The notes under the pieces are model-generated. The model was given only the letters and a program-made list of their open reading frames with translations. It was not told the origin of the DNA and did no database searches. From RYN-111 sp963760125 (GTDB lineage: Bacteria > Actinomycetota > Actinomycetes > Mycobacteriales > SCTD01), in assembly GCA_963760125.1 (NCBI GenBank), contig CAVXBV010000016.1:41017-105016 (forward strand): a stretch of DNA of 64,000 bases. The letters run 5' to 3'. Of this stretch, positions 17,164 to 26,987 are shown one piece after another; the first letter of the stretch is position 1, and each line of letters opens with the position of its first letter. Made by a program: the position numbers and the translations under genes.

Positions 17164-18981
17164 GTGAGCAGACTTCCCGCCGGCATCGGTACCCATCGCG
17201 TCCTCGCGGACGGCGAGACCGCCGCCCTCCTCCGTCGGGACGGCGAGATCGACTGGTGGTGCCTGCCCCGCTTCGACAGCCCCCCGGTGCTCTGGTCCCT
17301 GCTGGACCCCGACGGGTCCTGCGCCCGCTGGGTCGGTGTGCGCGGCGTCGAGCGGGACGAGACCCCTGCGGCGCCTGCGCTCTCGACCCTGCTGAGATCA
17401 GCCACCACGCGGCTGGAGTGCCTCGACGGCTTCGTCGGCGGCGCGCTCGTCAGGTGCGTGCGGGCGCTGGACGCAGATCTCGACGTCGAGCACGAGCTCG
17501 GCCTCGGCGGCTTCGGTACGACGGAGGTGAGGTGGGACCGCGGGGCGGTCGACCTGCCGGTCGGCACCGTCAGCGTGCGGGGAGGTGCCGGGACCTTCGA
17601 CGGCGGACGGGCGCTGCATCGGGTCACCGCACCGAGGGGCGAGTGGGCCGCACTGGTCATCTCCCTGGGCGACGGCCCCGTCGGGGACGCGTCCTCGCTG
17701 CGCGAGCAGCTGCTCGAGGCGCGACGCATCGCCGACCAGGGGGTCGCCAGCGCGCGCGTTCCCCGCTTGCACCCTGAGCGGTGCCGCGACTCCCTGCGGG
17801 TGCTCGAGGCGCTGGCCGCCCCGACCGGCGCTGTTGTCGCGGCGTTGACGACCTCGCTGCCTGAGGCGCTGCCGGGTGATCGGCAGTGGGACTACCGCTA
17901 CTCCTGGCTGCGCGACGCGGCTCTCGCGACGTCTGCTGCGGCGCTGCTCGGCTCCGGCACAGCCGCGACGCAGTTCCTCGCGTTTGCCCTCACCGTCCTG
18001 GGCGACGACCCGATGGCGGCCCCTCCTGTCACCACGGTGGATGGCGGTGAGGTTCCTGACGAGGTGGAGGTACCGGGCGTCGCCGGCTGGGGCGGGGCTC
18101 AGCCGGTCCGCACCGGCAACGCCGCGCGTTCGCAGGTCCAGCACGACGCGCTCGGCCTGTTCGTCGAGGCGGTGTCGATGCACCTGCAGACCGGCGGCCC
18201 GGTCGACGACGCGACGTGGGCCGCGGTCGAGCGGATCGCCGACGGGCTCAGCGATCTCGTGCTCGCTGATGCCATCGAGCCGTCCAGCGGCGTGTGGGAG
18301 CTGCGCGATCCCAAGCTGCTGGTGAGCGAGGACGTCGGCCGGTGGCTGGCGCTGGACCGCGCCGTCTGGATCGGACGGACCCGCTTGCGACGTACCCGCC
18401 GGTGGCGCAAGGCGCGGGACGTGCTCGCCGACCGGGTCCTGGGGGCCGTGCGTGAGGACGGCACCCTTCCCATGGTCTACGGCGAGCCCGACGGGCCGAC
18501 CGACGTGACGGCGCTGTTCGTGCCGCTGTTCGGGATGCGTCGTGGGGAGCAGGCGCAGCGCATGGTGCTCGGCACGCTGGACCGGTTGGGTGCCGGTCCG
18601 GTCCTCTACCGGTACGAACCGGGGGTGACCGACGGCGAGGCCTGGGACGGGCTCCTGGGGAGTGAAGGCACCTTCTTGCCGGTGTCGTTCATGGCGGTGG
18701 GAGCCCTCGCCGCGGTGGGTCTGCGGGACCAGGCCCACGAGCGCCTGGAAGCGCTGTGCGCCCTGCTCCCGCGGCTGATCCCGGAGATGTGGGACCCGGT
18801 CGAGGACCGATCCCTGGGCAACGTCCCTCTTGTCTGGAGCCACATGGAGCTCGCGCGCGCCGTGTACGTCCTGGACGCTCTGGACCGCCGGGCTCGGTGG
18901 GGACCCGTCGGCTTCGCGCTCTGGCGGGTCGGGCGGTACCTCCGGCTGCGCCGTCGGCGGGACCGGGGAGTGCGTCCGTAG
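17164..18981 (+). CDS. Glycoside hydrolase family 15 protein (glucoamylase/trehalase-like)
   Basis: A 605-residue GH15 (alpha/alpha)6-barrel protein with an N-terminal beta domain (IGTHRVLADGETAALLRRDGEIDWWCLPRFDSPP). The catalytic barrel has DYRYSWLRDAAL near residue 240, GVWELRDP carrying the likely general acid Glu near 375, and a C-terminal EGTFLPVSFMAVGALA with the likely base. Actinobacterial members include trehalases and glucoamylases; sequence alone does not separate these. No signal peptide, so cytoplasmic. The basic C-terminus is unusual but short. GTG at 17164 gives the family N-terminus. Confidence 0.88.
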   Translation: MSRLPAGIGTHRVLADGETAALLRRDGEIDWWCLPRFDSPPVLWSLLDPDGSCARWVGVRGVERDETPAAPALSTLLRSATTRLECLDGFVGGALVRCVRALDADLDVEHELGLGGFGTTEVRWDRGAVDLPVGTVSVRGGAGTFDGGRALHRVTAPRGEWAALVISLGDGPVGDASSLREQLLEARRIADQGVASARVPRLHPERCRDSLRVLEALAAPTGAVVAALTTSLPEALPGDRQWDYRYSWLRDAALATSAAALLGSGTAATQFLAFALTVLGDDPMAAPPVTTVDGGEVPDEVEVPGVAGWGGAQPVRTGNAARSQVQHDALGLFVEAVSMHLQTGGPVDDATWAAVERIADGLSDLVLADAIEPSSGVWELRDPKLLVSEDVGRWLALDRAVWIGRTRLRRTRRWRKARDVLADRVLGAVREDGTLPMVYGEPDGPTDVTALFVPLFGMRRGEQAQRMVLGTLDRLGAGPVLYRYEPGVTDGEAWDGLLGSEGTFLPVSFMAVGALAAVGLRDQAHERLEALCALLPRLIPEMWDPVEDRSLGNVPLVWSHMELARAVYVLDALDRRARWGPVGFALWRVGRYLRLRRRRDRGVRP

Positions 18982-19058
18982 GGGCCTCAGCCTGCACTCG
19001 CCCCCACGCTGCAGTGCCGGCCGTGAGTCTCCGGACATGGGCTACCGTCAGCCGGTCG

Positions 19059-19131
19059 GGGCTGCTAGCTCAACTGGCAGAGCAGCGGACTTTTAATCCG
19101 CGGGTTCAGGGTTCGATCCCCTGGCGGCCCA
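19059..19131 (+). tRNA. tRNA-Lys (TTT)
   Basis: Acceptor GGGCTGC/GCGGCCC, D-arm GCTCAACTGGCAGAGC, anticodon stem GCGGA/TCCGC around CTTTTAA (anticodon TTT), T-arm CAGGGTTCGATCCCCTG. Discriminator A; CCA not encoded. Confidence 0.97.
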
Positions 19132-19188
19132 CAGGGTGATGTCGCAAAACCGCGAGACCCCTCCCGGTGAACGAGGCACCATGGTCTC

Positions 19189-20664
19189 GTGCACACCGAC
19201 ACCGAGCAGTGCCTGCGGGCCGTGCAGGCCAAGGACGCACGGTTCGACGGCTGGTTCTTCACCGCCGTCCGCACGACCGGCATCTACTGCCGCCCGAGCT
19301 GTCCCGCCGTACCTCCGAAGGCCCGCAACGTGGTCTTCCACCCGACCGCCGCGAGTGCCCAGGCCGCGGGGTACCGCGCGTGCAAGCGATGCCGACCCGA
19401 TGCCACGCCGGGCAGTCCGGAGTGGGACGTGCGCGGTGACCTGGTCGCCCGTGCCGTCCGCCTCATCGGGGACGGCGTCGTCGATCGCGAGGGCGTTCCT
19501 GGCCTGGCCGAGCGGCTGGGCTACTCCCGCCGGCAGGTCGAGCGGATGCTTCGCGCGGAGCTCGGCGCCGGTCCGCTCGGGCTGGCACGAGCCCAACGCG
19601 CCCAGACGGCGCGGCTGCTCATCGAGACCACCGACCTCGGCCTCGCCGACGTCGCGTTCGCCGCCGGGTTCGGCAGCGTGCGGCAGTTCAACGAGACGGT
19701 GCGCGAGGTCTTCGCGACGACTCCGGGTGATCTCCGTGCGCGGTCCCGCGCGCAGATCACGACCCCCGGGACGGTGACGGTCCGCCTGCCGTTCCGTGCG
19801 CCGCTGTTCCCGGACAACCTGTTCGGGCACCTCGTGGCCACCGGGGTCCCAGGGGTCGAGGAGTGGCGTGACGGGTGAGTACCGGCGGACCCTGCGCCTG
19901 CCGCGCGGCCACGGCGTCGTGGCCCTCGCTCCGGCGAGTGACCACGTGCGCTGCACCCTGACGCTGACCGACCTGCGCGACCTGTCGACCGCCATCGCGC
20001 GCTGTCGACGGCTCCTCGACCTCGACGCCGACCCGGTCGCCATCGATGCCCAGCTCGCCGCCGATCCGCTCCTGGAACCGCTGGTAGGCAAGGCTCCCGG
20101 CCGCCGGGTACCGCGGACCGTCGACGAGCACGAGATGGCCCTGCGCGCCGTCCTGGGCCAGCAGGTCAGCACCCAGGCCGCGCGCACGCACGCCGCCCGT
20201 CTCGTCCAGGCAGTACGGCGACCCGGTCGTCGACGCCACGCTGACCCACCTGTTCCCGACGCCCAGAGCAGCTGCTGGACGCGGGTCCCCACCTGGCGAT
20301 GCCGGCAGCGCGGCGCGACACCGTCCTGCGGCTCGCCCGAGCGCTGGTCGACGGAGACGTCGAGCTCGGACCGGGCGTCGACCGGCTGCGGTCCCGCGCC
20401 CAGCTGACGGCGCTGAAGGGCCTCGGGCCCTGGACCGTGGAGACGATCGCGATGCGTGCTCTGGGCGACCCGGATGCGTTCCTCCCCACCGACCTCGGTG
20501 TGAGGCAGCTCGCTCCCACGATCGGGATCACCGACCTCACGACCCGGGCTGAGCAGTGGCGTCCTTGGCGCGCCTACGCCGTCCAGCACCTGTGGGCCCT
20601 CGGTGACCACCCGGTCAACCAGCTGCCTCCTCCCGACGCCACACTCGCCAAGGACCTCTCATGA
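19189..20664 (+). pseudogene. Ada-like regulator fused to AlkA 3-methyladenine glycosylase, three frameshifts as read
   Basis: Adaptive-response type protein: N-terminal Ada zinc domain with the methyl-accepting Cys in TTGIYCRPSCPA and the pair CKRC, an AraC-type helix-turn-helix (LAERLGYSRRQVERMLR, DVAFAAGFGSVRQFNETV), an AlkA N-domain (VTVRLPFRAPLF) and an HhH-GPD glycosylase domain (VLGQQVSTQAARTHAA; LGPWTVETIAMRALG; catalytic Asp in LPTDLGVR). The frame breaks at 19873-19875 (extra G), about 20210-20213 (extra A) and about 20264 (extra A); three insertions return to the first frame. Restored length is about 490 aa. Its stop overlaps the ogt start. As read only the Ada half (19189-19878) would be made. 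Confidence 0.85.
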
Positions 20665-21122
20665 CCTACGCCGTGATCGACAGCCCCGTCGGCCCGCTGA
20701 CCCTGGTCGAACGTGCGGGCGCCCTCGCCGGGATCTACCTGACGCAGCACCGCCACCAGCCACCGCTCCAGGGAGCACGGGACGACCGGCTGCTCCCCGA
20801 AGCCCAGGCCCAGCTGGCGGCCTACTTCACCGGCGATCTCACGGACTTCGACCTGCCGCTCTGCGTGGGGGGCACCGCCTTCCAGCAGCAGGTGTGGCAG
20901 GCGCTGGCCACGATCCCGTACGGCCAGACGTGGACCTACGGCCAGCTGGCCGACGCGATCGGCAACCCGCGGGCGGTCCGCGCCGTCGGTCTGGCCAACG
21001 GACGCAACCCCGTGAGCATCGTCGTGCCCTGCCACCGCGTCGTCGGGGCGAACGGCAGTCTCACCGGGTACGGCGGGGGGCTGGAGCGCAAGAAGTGGCT
21101 GCTCGACCACGAGCGACGCTGA
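20661..21122 (+). CDS. ogt: Methylated-DNA-[protein]-cysteine S-methyltransferase
   Basis: Suicide repair protein moving methyl groups from O6-methylguanine in DNA to its own Cys (153 aa). The acceptor is in VVPCHRVVG near residue 122; the DNA-binding wing includes PYGQTWTYGQLADAIG. The ATG overlaps the stop of the Ada-AlkA gene, so both form one alkylation-response operon, probably activated by the methylated Ada domain encoded upstream. Confidence 0.95.
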   Translation: MTYAVIDSPVGPLTLVERAGALAGIYLTQHRHQPPLQGARDDRLLPEAQAQLAAYFTGDLTDFDLPLCVGGTAFQQQVWQALATIPYGQTWTYGQLADAIGNPRAVRAVGLANGRNPVSIVVPCHRVVGANGSLTGYGGGLERKKWLLDHERR

Positions 21123-21131
21123 CCCGGCCCG

Positions 21132-22439
21132 TCACGGGCGTGCGGAGGAGCCCTGGCGCGCCGTACGGGACCGGTCGGCGAGCTCGCGGGCCAGGCCCTC
21201 GGTCTCGGCGTACGGCCGGTGCTGGAGCTCGGCGCCCGTGAGTCGACGGCCGGCGCTGTCGACGTGGACGCTGCCGAGGCCGAGCCAGCGCTGCCACGGC
21301 CCTTGGGTGCGGCGCACGCTCTGCACCTTGGCCAACGGCACGACGTCGGTCGTCGTGGTGAGGATCCCGCGCTGCGCCACGACGAAGCGCTCGTCCAGCC
21401 CGACGCGCAGCTTGGGCGACGACAGCGGTGCCCGGCGGCGCGCAGCCGGCGGGGCAGCCTGCGTCGCGCGCGGGAGCTGCGCGCCGAGGACCCGTTCCAG
21501 GAGCTGCTCGGCGACCGCCCGCGGCGCGACGGGCAGCAGCGCGGAGGTGAGGGTCTGCTCCGTGCCCCCCGTGGCGGAGTAGCCGGCCACGTCGACCTCG
21601 ACGCGCACCCAGCCGCGCCGCCGCCACAGGATCGGCTCGGTGACGCGGAGGGTCTGCACCTTGCCGGGCGGGATGGTCTGGGTACGCCGGTCCAGCAGCC
21701 CCTGGCGCAGTCGGAGGCCCTGCGGCACCTCGGCCACCGAGAAGCCGTACTCCGCGATCACCCGGCGGGCCGCGAGGCCCAGCGTCCCGACGAGGAGGGG
21801 GACGGCGGTGGCTGCCGCAGCCGCCCCGGCGCGCAGGTCGATCGCGGTGGTGACCACGAGTCCGACCAGGACGACGATCCCGGTGATGGCCGGGGCGCCG
21901 AGCAGGACAGAGGTGATGAGGACGTCGGTCTGCACCTCCACGAGCAGCAGCTCAGCGGGCGGCGGCGCGGCGGTCTCGTCCGTGGGCGCTTGGGTCGACC
22001 GGGCGAGCAGCTCGGTACGCAGCGCCGTCCCCACCGGTTCGGAGAGGAAGGACAGCTTCGCCTCGCTGTCGCCCTGGCCGACGACCTCGAGGCGCAGCTC
22101 CACCAGGCCGGTCACGCGCGCCAGCAGCGGGCGCACCAGATCGACGGTCTGCAGGCGCGCCAGGGGTACGCGCCGGTCCTGCTTCTGGAAGACCCCGGAG
22201 CGGACGTGCAGCTCGGCCCCCTCCACGCGGTACGACGTCGCGCGCCACGAGAGCCACCCGATGCCTGCTGCGGCGAGGGTCCCGAGCAGCAGCAGGAGCA
22301 GCGCGAGCAGCCGGCTCTGCTGCCGGCCCTGCTGTCCCAGGATGATGAGCACCACCAGCAGGTAGCGGCCGCTGCGCAGCACCGGGGTCAGCGGGTGCAG
22401 GCGCTGCCAGGCGGTGTCCTGCTCAGGCGCGTCAGACAC
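21132..22439 (-). CDS. Bacterial PH (bPH2/YdbT-like) membrane protein, large
   Basis: A 435-residue membrane protein. Two hydrophobic hairpins flank repeated bacterial PH (DUF304/bPH2) domains: TSYRVEGAELHVRSGVFQKQDRRVPLARLQTVDLVRPLL near the N-side, YGFSVAEVPQGLRLRQGLLDRRTQTIPPGKVQTLRV in the middle and VAQRGILTTTTDVVPLAKVQSVRR near the end, so three copies. Family function is unknown (membrane stress or lipid-related in Bacillus YdbS/YdbT). It overlaps the upstream small PH gene by eight bases, the usual two-gene arrangement. Confidence 0.85.
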   Translation of the reverse strand: MSDAPEQDTAWQRLHPLTPVLRSGRYLLVVLIILGQQGRQQSRLLALLLLLLGTLAAAGIGWLSWRATSYRVEGAELHVRSGVFQKQDRRVPLARLQTVDLVRPLLARVTGLVELRLEVVGQGDSEAKLSFLSEPVGTALRTELLARSTQAPTDETAAPPPAELLLVEVQTDVLITSVLLGAPAITGIVVLVGLVVTTAIDLRAGAAAAATAVPLLVGTLGLAARRVIAEYGFSVAEVPQGLRLRQGLLDRRTQTIPPGKVQTLRVTEPILWRRRGWVRVEVDVAGYSATGGTEQTLTSALLPVAPRAVAEQLLERVLGAQLPRATQAAPPAARRRAPLSSPKLRVGLDERFVVAQRGILTTTTDVVPLAKVQSVRRTQGPWQRWLGLGSVHVDSAGRRLTGAELQHRPYAETEGLARELADRSRTARQGSSARP

Positions 22440-22899
22440 CGGCGGCGCGGGCCTCGCCGAGGGCGGCCAGGCGGTCCCGCAGCCGCGCGGCCTCGTCCGC
22501 CCGCAGCCCCGGGATGGAGGCGTCGGTCGCGGCCGCGGCCGTGTGCAGGACGACGGTCGCCAGGCCGTAGCGCCGCGCGAGCGGACCGGCGACGACGTCG
22601 ACGAACTGCATCCGTCCGTACGGCACGACCGACAGGCGCCGGACGAGGACGCCTCGACGCACCAGGAGGTCGTCGCCCCGCTCGGCGTAGCCGATGGCGT
22701 GGAACGCGCGGTGCAGCAGCCGGAGGACGAGCAGCAGGAACGCTGCCACGACGAGCAGGCCGGCGACGGCGGGAGCCCCGCCGCGGGTCACTCCGAGGAC
22801 CACGGCCGCGACGACCGCGAGGCCGCCGAGCGAGGTCAGGGCGACGGTGCGGCGCAGGCGCAGCAGGGCGGGGTCCGGGTGACGCCAGTCGGGCTCCAT
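22432..22899 (-). CDS. Bacterial PH (YdbS-like) membrane protein, small
   Basis: A 155-residue partner of the larger PH protein. Two transmembrane helices (TSLGGLAVVAAVVLGV and VAGLLVVAAFLLLVLRLL) precede one bPH2 domain: GYAERGDDLLVRRGVLVRRLSVVPYGRMQFVDVVAGPLARRYGLATV. Start ATG at 22899 chosen for MEPDWRHPDP. It is divergent from the Lrp gene, sharing about 33 bases between starts. Confidence 0.85.
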   Translation of the reverse strand: MEPDWRHPDPALLRLRRTVALTSLGGLAVVAAVVLGVTRGGAPAVAGLLVVAAFLLLVLRLLHRAFHAIGYAERGDDLLVRRGVLVRRLSVVPYGRMQFVDVVAGPLARRYGLATVVLHTAAAATDASIPGLRADEAARLRDRLAALGEARAAGV

Positions 22900-22932
22900 G
22901 CGCTCACGGTAGGCGGCTCTACCCTCGGAGGC

Positions 22933-23454
22933 GTGTTCACCCCCGACGCCGTCGACGTGCGGATCCTGCAGGCCCTGGTGGCCGATCCGCGGATGACCGT
23001 CAGCGAGCTCGCCGAGCGGGCCGGCGTCGTGCGCAACACGGCGCAGGCACGGCTCGACCGGCTGCACCGCGAGGGCGTCCTCGGGGCCAACGACCGGGGG
23101 GTCGAACCGCGGGCCCTGGGGTTCGTCGTCTCGGCCGTCGTGTCGATCCAGCTCCGGCACGCCGAGATCGAGCAGGCCTGCGCGGCGCTCGAGCGCAACC
23201 CGGCGGTGCTGCTCGTGGAGGAGGTCGCCGGCTCGACCGGCGACCTGCTGGTCCGGGTCGCGTGCGCCAGCACCGATGATCTGCAGAAGGTCGTGCACAG
23301 CCTGCTGTCCACGCCGGGCGTGGTGTCCACGACGACCCAGGTGGTGCTCAAGACGCGCATCCCCTTCCGGGTGACGGGCCTGCTCGCGGAGCTGCTGGGT
23401 CAGGCCGATGGGCAGACCGCGCAAACGAACGGCACATCGGCCGCTCGCGGTTGA
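22933..23454 (+). CDS. Lrp/AsnC family regulator
   Basis: A 173-residue one-component regulator: N-terminal winged helix (VDVRILQALVADPRMTVSELAERAGVVRNTAQARLDRLHREG) and a RAM ligand-binding half. GTG start at 22933. It lies 89 bases upstream of the indolepyruvate ferredoxin oxidoreductase gene in the same direction, so it most likely senses an amino acid and controls that enzyme. A related regulator (33204) serves the aromatic amino acid cluster. Ligand unknown. Confidence 0.88.
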   Translation: MFTPDAVDVRILQALVADPRMTVSELAERAGVVRNTAQARLDRLHREGVLGANDRGVEPRALGFVVSAVVSIQLRHAEIEQACAALERNPAVLLVEEVAGSTGDLLVRVACASTDDLQKVVHSLLSTPGVVSTTTQVVLKTRIPFRVTGLLAELLGQADGQTAQTNGTSAARG

Positions 23455-23543
23455 GCAGGATGCTCAGGACAGCCGCCTCCGATTGACCAACTCGCGTCGT
23501 ACCGCGAGCCTGGTCCCTTACCCCCCGAGCTCTGGAGCCTGCG

Positions 23544-26500
23544 TTGACCACCCTCGACGACCGCCCCGCTGACGACGCCGCGCGCCACCGGTACACCCCG
23601 GCCGACCGCTACGTCCCCGGTGCCCGCCCCGTCCTGCTGACCGGTGTCCAGGCGATCGCCCGCCTGCTCGTCGAGCAGCAGGTCCGCGACGCCGCGGCCG
23701 GCCACCGGACCGGGACGTTCCTGTCCGGCTACCCGGGCTCCCCGCTCGGTGGGCTCGACAAGCTGCTCCACGGGTTGCCCACGCTCAAGACCGAGCACAA
23801 CATCCAGATCGTCCCGGGCCTCAACGAGGAGCTCGGCGCGACCGCCGTCTGGGGCAGCCAGCAGGTCCCGGGGGAGCTGAACGTCGACGGCGTCCTGGGC
23901 GTCTGGTACGGCAAGGGCCCCGGCGTCGACCGCGCAGGGGACGCCCTGCGCCACGGCAACACCTACGGCGCCAACGCCAAGGGTGGCGTCCTCGTCATGG
24001 CCGGCGACGACCCGGGCGCCAAGTCCTCGACCGTCCCGTGCACCTCCGAGCGGACCCTGGCGTCGTTCGGCATGCCCGTCCTCACCCCCCGCAACGGCAC
24101 CGAGCTCATCACCTTCGGCATGTACGGCGTCGCGCTGTCCCGGCTGTCCGGCTGCTTCGTCGGCATCAAGGTGCTCGCCGACGTCGCGGACGGCCTCTGG
24201 ACCGTCGATGAGGACTTCCAGACCGCGCCGATCGTCGTGCCGTCGGTGGAGTGGAACGGCCGCCCGTGGACCTACTCCCAGCTGCTCATGAAGGACCCGC
24301 GCGACTCCACCATCGCCGAGGCCGCGCTGCTCGGTCCGCGCTGGGCCGCCGTCGAGGCGTTCGGCGCGGCCAACCCCGTCGACGAGATCACCCACGACGC
24401 ACCCGGCGCGTGGCTGGGCATCGCGTCCACCGGGACGGCGTACGACGCGACCCTGCAGGCCCTCGCGGACGTCGGCGTCCCCGACCCTGCTGCGGTCGGC
24501 ATCCGCGTGCTGCGCGTCGGCATGCCCTACCCGCTGGGCGCCGGCCTCGTCCGGACCTTCGCCACCGGGGTCGAGCAGGTCCTCGTCGTGGAGGAGAAGA
24601 CCTCCTTCGTCGAGGCGCAGCTCAAGGAGATCCTGTACGGCGTCACCGGCGCCCCGGCCGTCGTGGGCAAGCGCTCCGCCGACGGTCGCCTGCTGGTGCC
24701 CGCCGACGGTCAGGTGTCGGCGGACCGGCTCGAGAACGTCCTGCGCTCCGTGCTCGGAGACCGCGTCCCGCTCGCCCCCCGCAAGCCCGGCCCGCGCACC
24801 CAGCTGTCCCTGTCGCCCGTCAAGCGGACGCCGTACTTCTGCTCCGGCTGCCCGCACAACCGGTCGACTCCCCTGCCCGAGGGCTCCCTGGGCGGCGGCG
24901 GGATCGGCTGCCACACGATGGTCACGCTGTCCGACCGTCCCGACCAGGCCGTGCTCGCGCTGACCCAGATGGGCGGTGAGGGCTCGCAGTGGATCGGCCA
25001 GTCCCAGTTCACCGACGTGAAGCACATCTTCCAGAACGTCGGCGACGGCACGTTCGCCCACTCCGGCCAGCTGGCGCTGCAGTTCTGCGTCGCTGCGGGC
25101 GTGAACATCACCTACAAGCTGCTCTACAACCAGGTCGTCGCGATGACCGGTGCGCAGAACGCCGAGGGTGGTCTGGCGGTCCCTGAGCTGACCCACAAGC
25201 TGACCGCCGAGGGCGTCAAGCAGATCGTCATCGTCAGTGACGAGCCGAAGAAGTACCGCGGCGTCACGACCCTGGCCGCCGGCGTCACCGTCCGGCACCG
25301 CGACCAGATGGACGCCGTCCAGAAGGAGCTGCGCGAGGTCGAGGGCGTCACCGTCCTGCTCTACGACCAGCAGTGCGCCAACGAGGCCCGTCGTCTGCGC
25401 AAGCGCGGCAAGCAGGAGACCCGCAGCACCCGCGTCATCATCGACGAGGCGACCTGCGAGGGCTGCGGCGACTGCGGCGAGAAGAGCAACTGCCTGTCCG
25501 TGCAGCCCGTCGACACCGAGCTCGGTCGTAAGACCCGGATCGATCAGACCTCCTGCAACACCGACTACTCCTGCCTGCTGGGCGACTGCCCGTCGTTCCT
25601 CACGGTGCAGGTGAAGACAGGGAAGAAGAAGAAGGCCCCGCGTCGGTCCGGCGCGGGCGAGGCCCCCGTCTCGCCCGAGCCGGTCCTGCCCGTCGACGCC
25701 GACATGTTCCTCGCCGGCATCGGCGGCACCGGCATCGTGACCGTCAACCAGCTGCTCGCGACCGCGGCGCTGCGCAGCGACCTCGACACCACCGGCCTGT
25801 CGGGGCTGGACCAGGTCGGCCTGTCGCAGAAGGCCGGTCCCGTGACCAGCCACCTGCGCGTCGGCTCGCGCGGCCCGGCCAACCGCGTCGGCCACGGCAC
25901 CGCCGACCTCATCCTCGCCTTCGACGCCCTCGTGGCCGCCGATCCGAAGAACCTCGCGGTCTGCTCGGAGGAGTTCACGATCGCCGTGGTCTCCACCTCC
26001 GAGACGCCGACCGGCACCCAGGTGGCCGACCCCAACGCTCCCAAGACCGACGTGCCCTCGCAGGTCCGCAAGATCCGTGACGCCGTCGTCAAGGTCGTGG
26101 AGATCGACGCGCTCGCGGCGTCCGAGGCGCTGTTCAGCTCCACCGCCCCGGCCAACCTGCTGCTCGTCGGTGTGGCCTACCAGCTCGGCACGCTGCCGTT
26201 CTCCTCGGCGGCGATCGAGGAGGCCATCGAGCTCAACGGCGTCGCGGTCAAGGCGAACGTCGCGGCCTTCCGCTGGGGTCGTGCGTTCATCTCCGCCCCC
26301 GAGGAGTTCGCCGCCGCCGTCGCCGGGCCCGCGCCCGTCGAGGCCCCGCTGCCGGACCTCGGGGACTCCCCGCTCGCCGGTGAGACCCGCCGGCTCACCG
26401 CCGTCCGTGTCGACCTGCTGACGGCCCACACCGGCCGCAAGGCAGCCGCGGCGTACGTCAAGGTCGTCGAGAGCGCCTGGGCCGCCGAGCGCGCCCTCGG

Positions 26501-26987
26501 GACGGACACCGCGTACTCCGAGGCCGTGGCCCGCGGGACTGCGCACTTCTGGGCCTACAAGGACGAGTACGAGGTCGCGCGCCTGCTGACCCGCAAGGAG
26601 CTGCTCGCCGAGGTGCAGGTCCAGGTCCCCGGTGCCACCAAGGTGAAGTACAACCTGCACCCGCCGGTGCTGCGTGCGATGGGCATGAACAGCAAGCTCA
26701 AGCTCGGTGCCTGGTCGCGGCCGATGCTCAAGACGATGGCCGTCTCCAAGGGACTGCGCGGCACCTGGGCCGACCCGTTCGGCAAGGCGGAGGTGCGCCG
26801 CGTCGAGCGGGAGCTGCTGGCCTCGCACCTGGAGCTCGTCACGCGCCTGAACGCCTCCCTGACCGCTGACTCCTACGCCACGGCGGTCACGGTCGCCTCG
26901 GCGCCGGAGATCGTCCGCGGGTTCGAGGACGTCAAGCTCCGCAACGTCGTCCGCTACCGCGAGACCCTGGCGGCGCTCGGCTTCTGA
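23544..26987 (+). CDS. Indolepyruvate ferredoxin oxidoreductase, fused alpha-gamma type
   Basis: A 1147-residue enzyme that oxidatively decarboxylates aryl (or branched) 2-oxo acids to acyl-CoA with ferredoxin. Domain order: N-terminal pyrimidine-binding part (TGTFLSGYPGSPLGGLDK, LNEELGATAVWGSQ), C-terminal thiamin-PP domain (YFCSGCPHNRSTPLPEG, GCHTMV, GGEGSQW), a Cys-rich ferredoxin-like insert (EATCEGCGDCGEKSNC; TSCNTDYSCLLGDC) and the gamma domain (GIGGTGIVTVNQLL). TTG at 23544 is the best start (MTTLDDRP). Reading frame is intact across 3.4 kb. With amino acid dehydrogenase and Lrp it may complete aromatic or branched amino acid catabolism. Confidence 0.93.
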   Translation: MTTLDDRPADDAARHRYTPADRYVPGARPVLLTGVQAIARLLVEQQVRDAAAGHRTGTFLSGYPGSPLGGLDKLLHGLPTLKTEHNIQIVPGLNEELGATAVWGSQQVPGELNVDGVLGVWYGKGPGVDRAGDALRHGNTYGANAKGGVLVMAGDDPGAKSSTVPCTSERTLASFGMPVLTPRNGTELITFGMYGVALSRLSGCFVGIKVLADVADGLWTVDEDFQTAPIVVPSVEWNGRPWTYSQLLMKDPRDSTIAEAALLGPRWAAVEAFGAANPVDEITHDAPGAWLGIASTGTAYDATLQALADVGVPDPAAVGIRVLRVGMPYPLGAGLVRTFATGVEQVLVVEEKTSFVEAQLKEILYGVTGAPAVVGKRSADGRLLVPADGQVSADRLENVLRSVLGDRVPLAPRKPGPRTQLSLSPVKRTPYFCSGCPHNRSTPLPEGSLGGGGIGCHTMVTLSDRPDQAVLALTQMGGEGSQWIGQSQFTDVKHIFQNVGDGTFAHSGQLALQFCVAAGVNITYKLLYNQVVAMTGAQNAEGGLAVPELTHKLTAEGVKQIVIVSDEPKKYRGVTTLAAGVTVRHRDQMDAVQKELREVEGVTVLLYDQQCANEARRLRKRGKQETRSTRVIIDEATCEGCGDCGEKSNCLSVQPVDTELGRKTRIDQTSCNTDYSCLLGDCPSFLTVQVKTGKKKKAPRRSGAGEAPVSPEPVLPVDADMFLAGIGGTGIVTVNQLLATAALRSDLDTTGLSGLDQVGLSQKAGPVTSHLRVGSRGPANRVGHGTADLILAFDALVAADPKNLAVCSEEFTIAVVSTSETPTGTQVADPNAPKTDVPSQVRKIRDAVVKVVEIDALAASEALFSSTAPANLLLVGVAYQLGTLPFSSAAIEEAIELNGVAVKANVAAFRWGRAFISAPEEFAAAVAGPAPVEAPLPDLGDSPLAGETRRLTAVRVDLLTAHTGRKAAAAYVKVVESAWAAERALGTDTAYSEAVARGTAHFWAYKDEYEVARLLTRKELLAEVQVQVPGATKVKYNLHPPVLRAMGMNSKLKLGAWSRPMLKTMAVSKGLRGTWADPFGKAEVRRVERELLASHLELVTRLNASLTADSYATAVTVASAPEIVRGFEDVKLRNVVRYRETLAALGF

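Noticed and set aside
23400..26828. A 1142-codon open frame on the minus strand opposite the indolepyruvate oxidoreductase
   Set aside because: Antisense of a fully conserved plus-strand enzyme; long open shadow frames are normal in DNA this GC-rich and the translation has no family motif.
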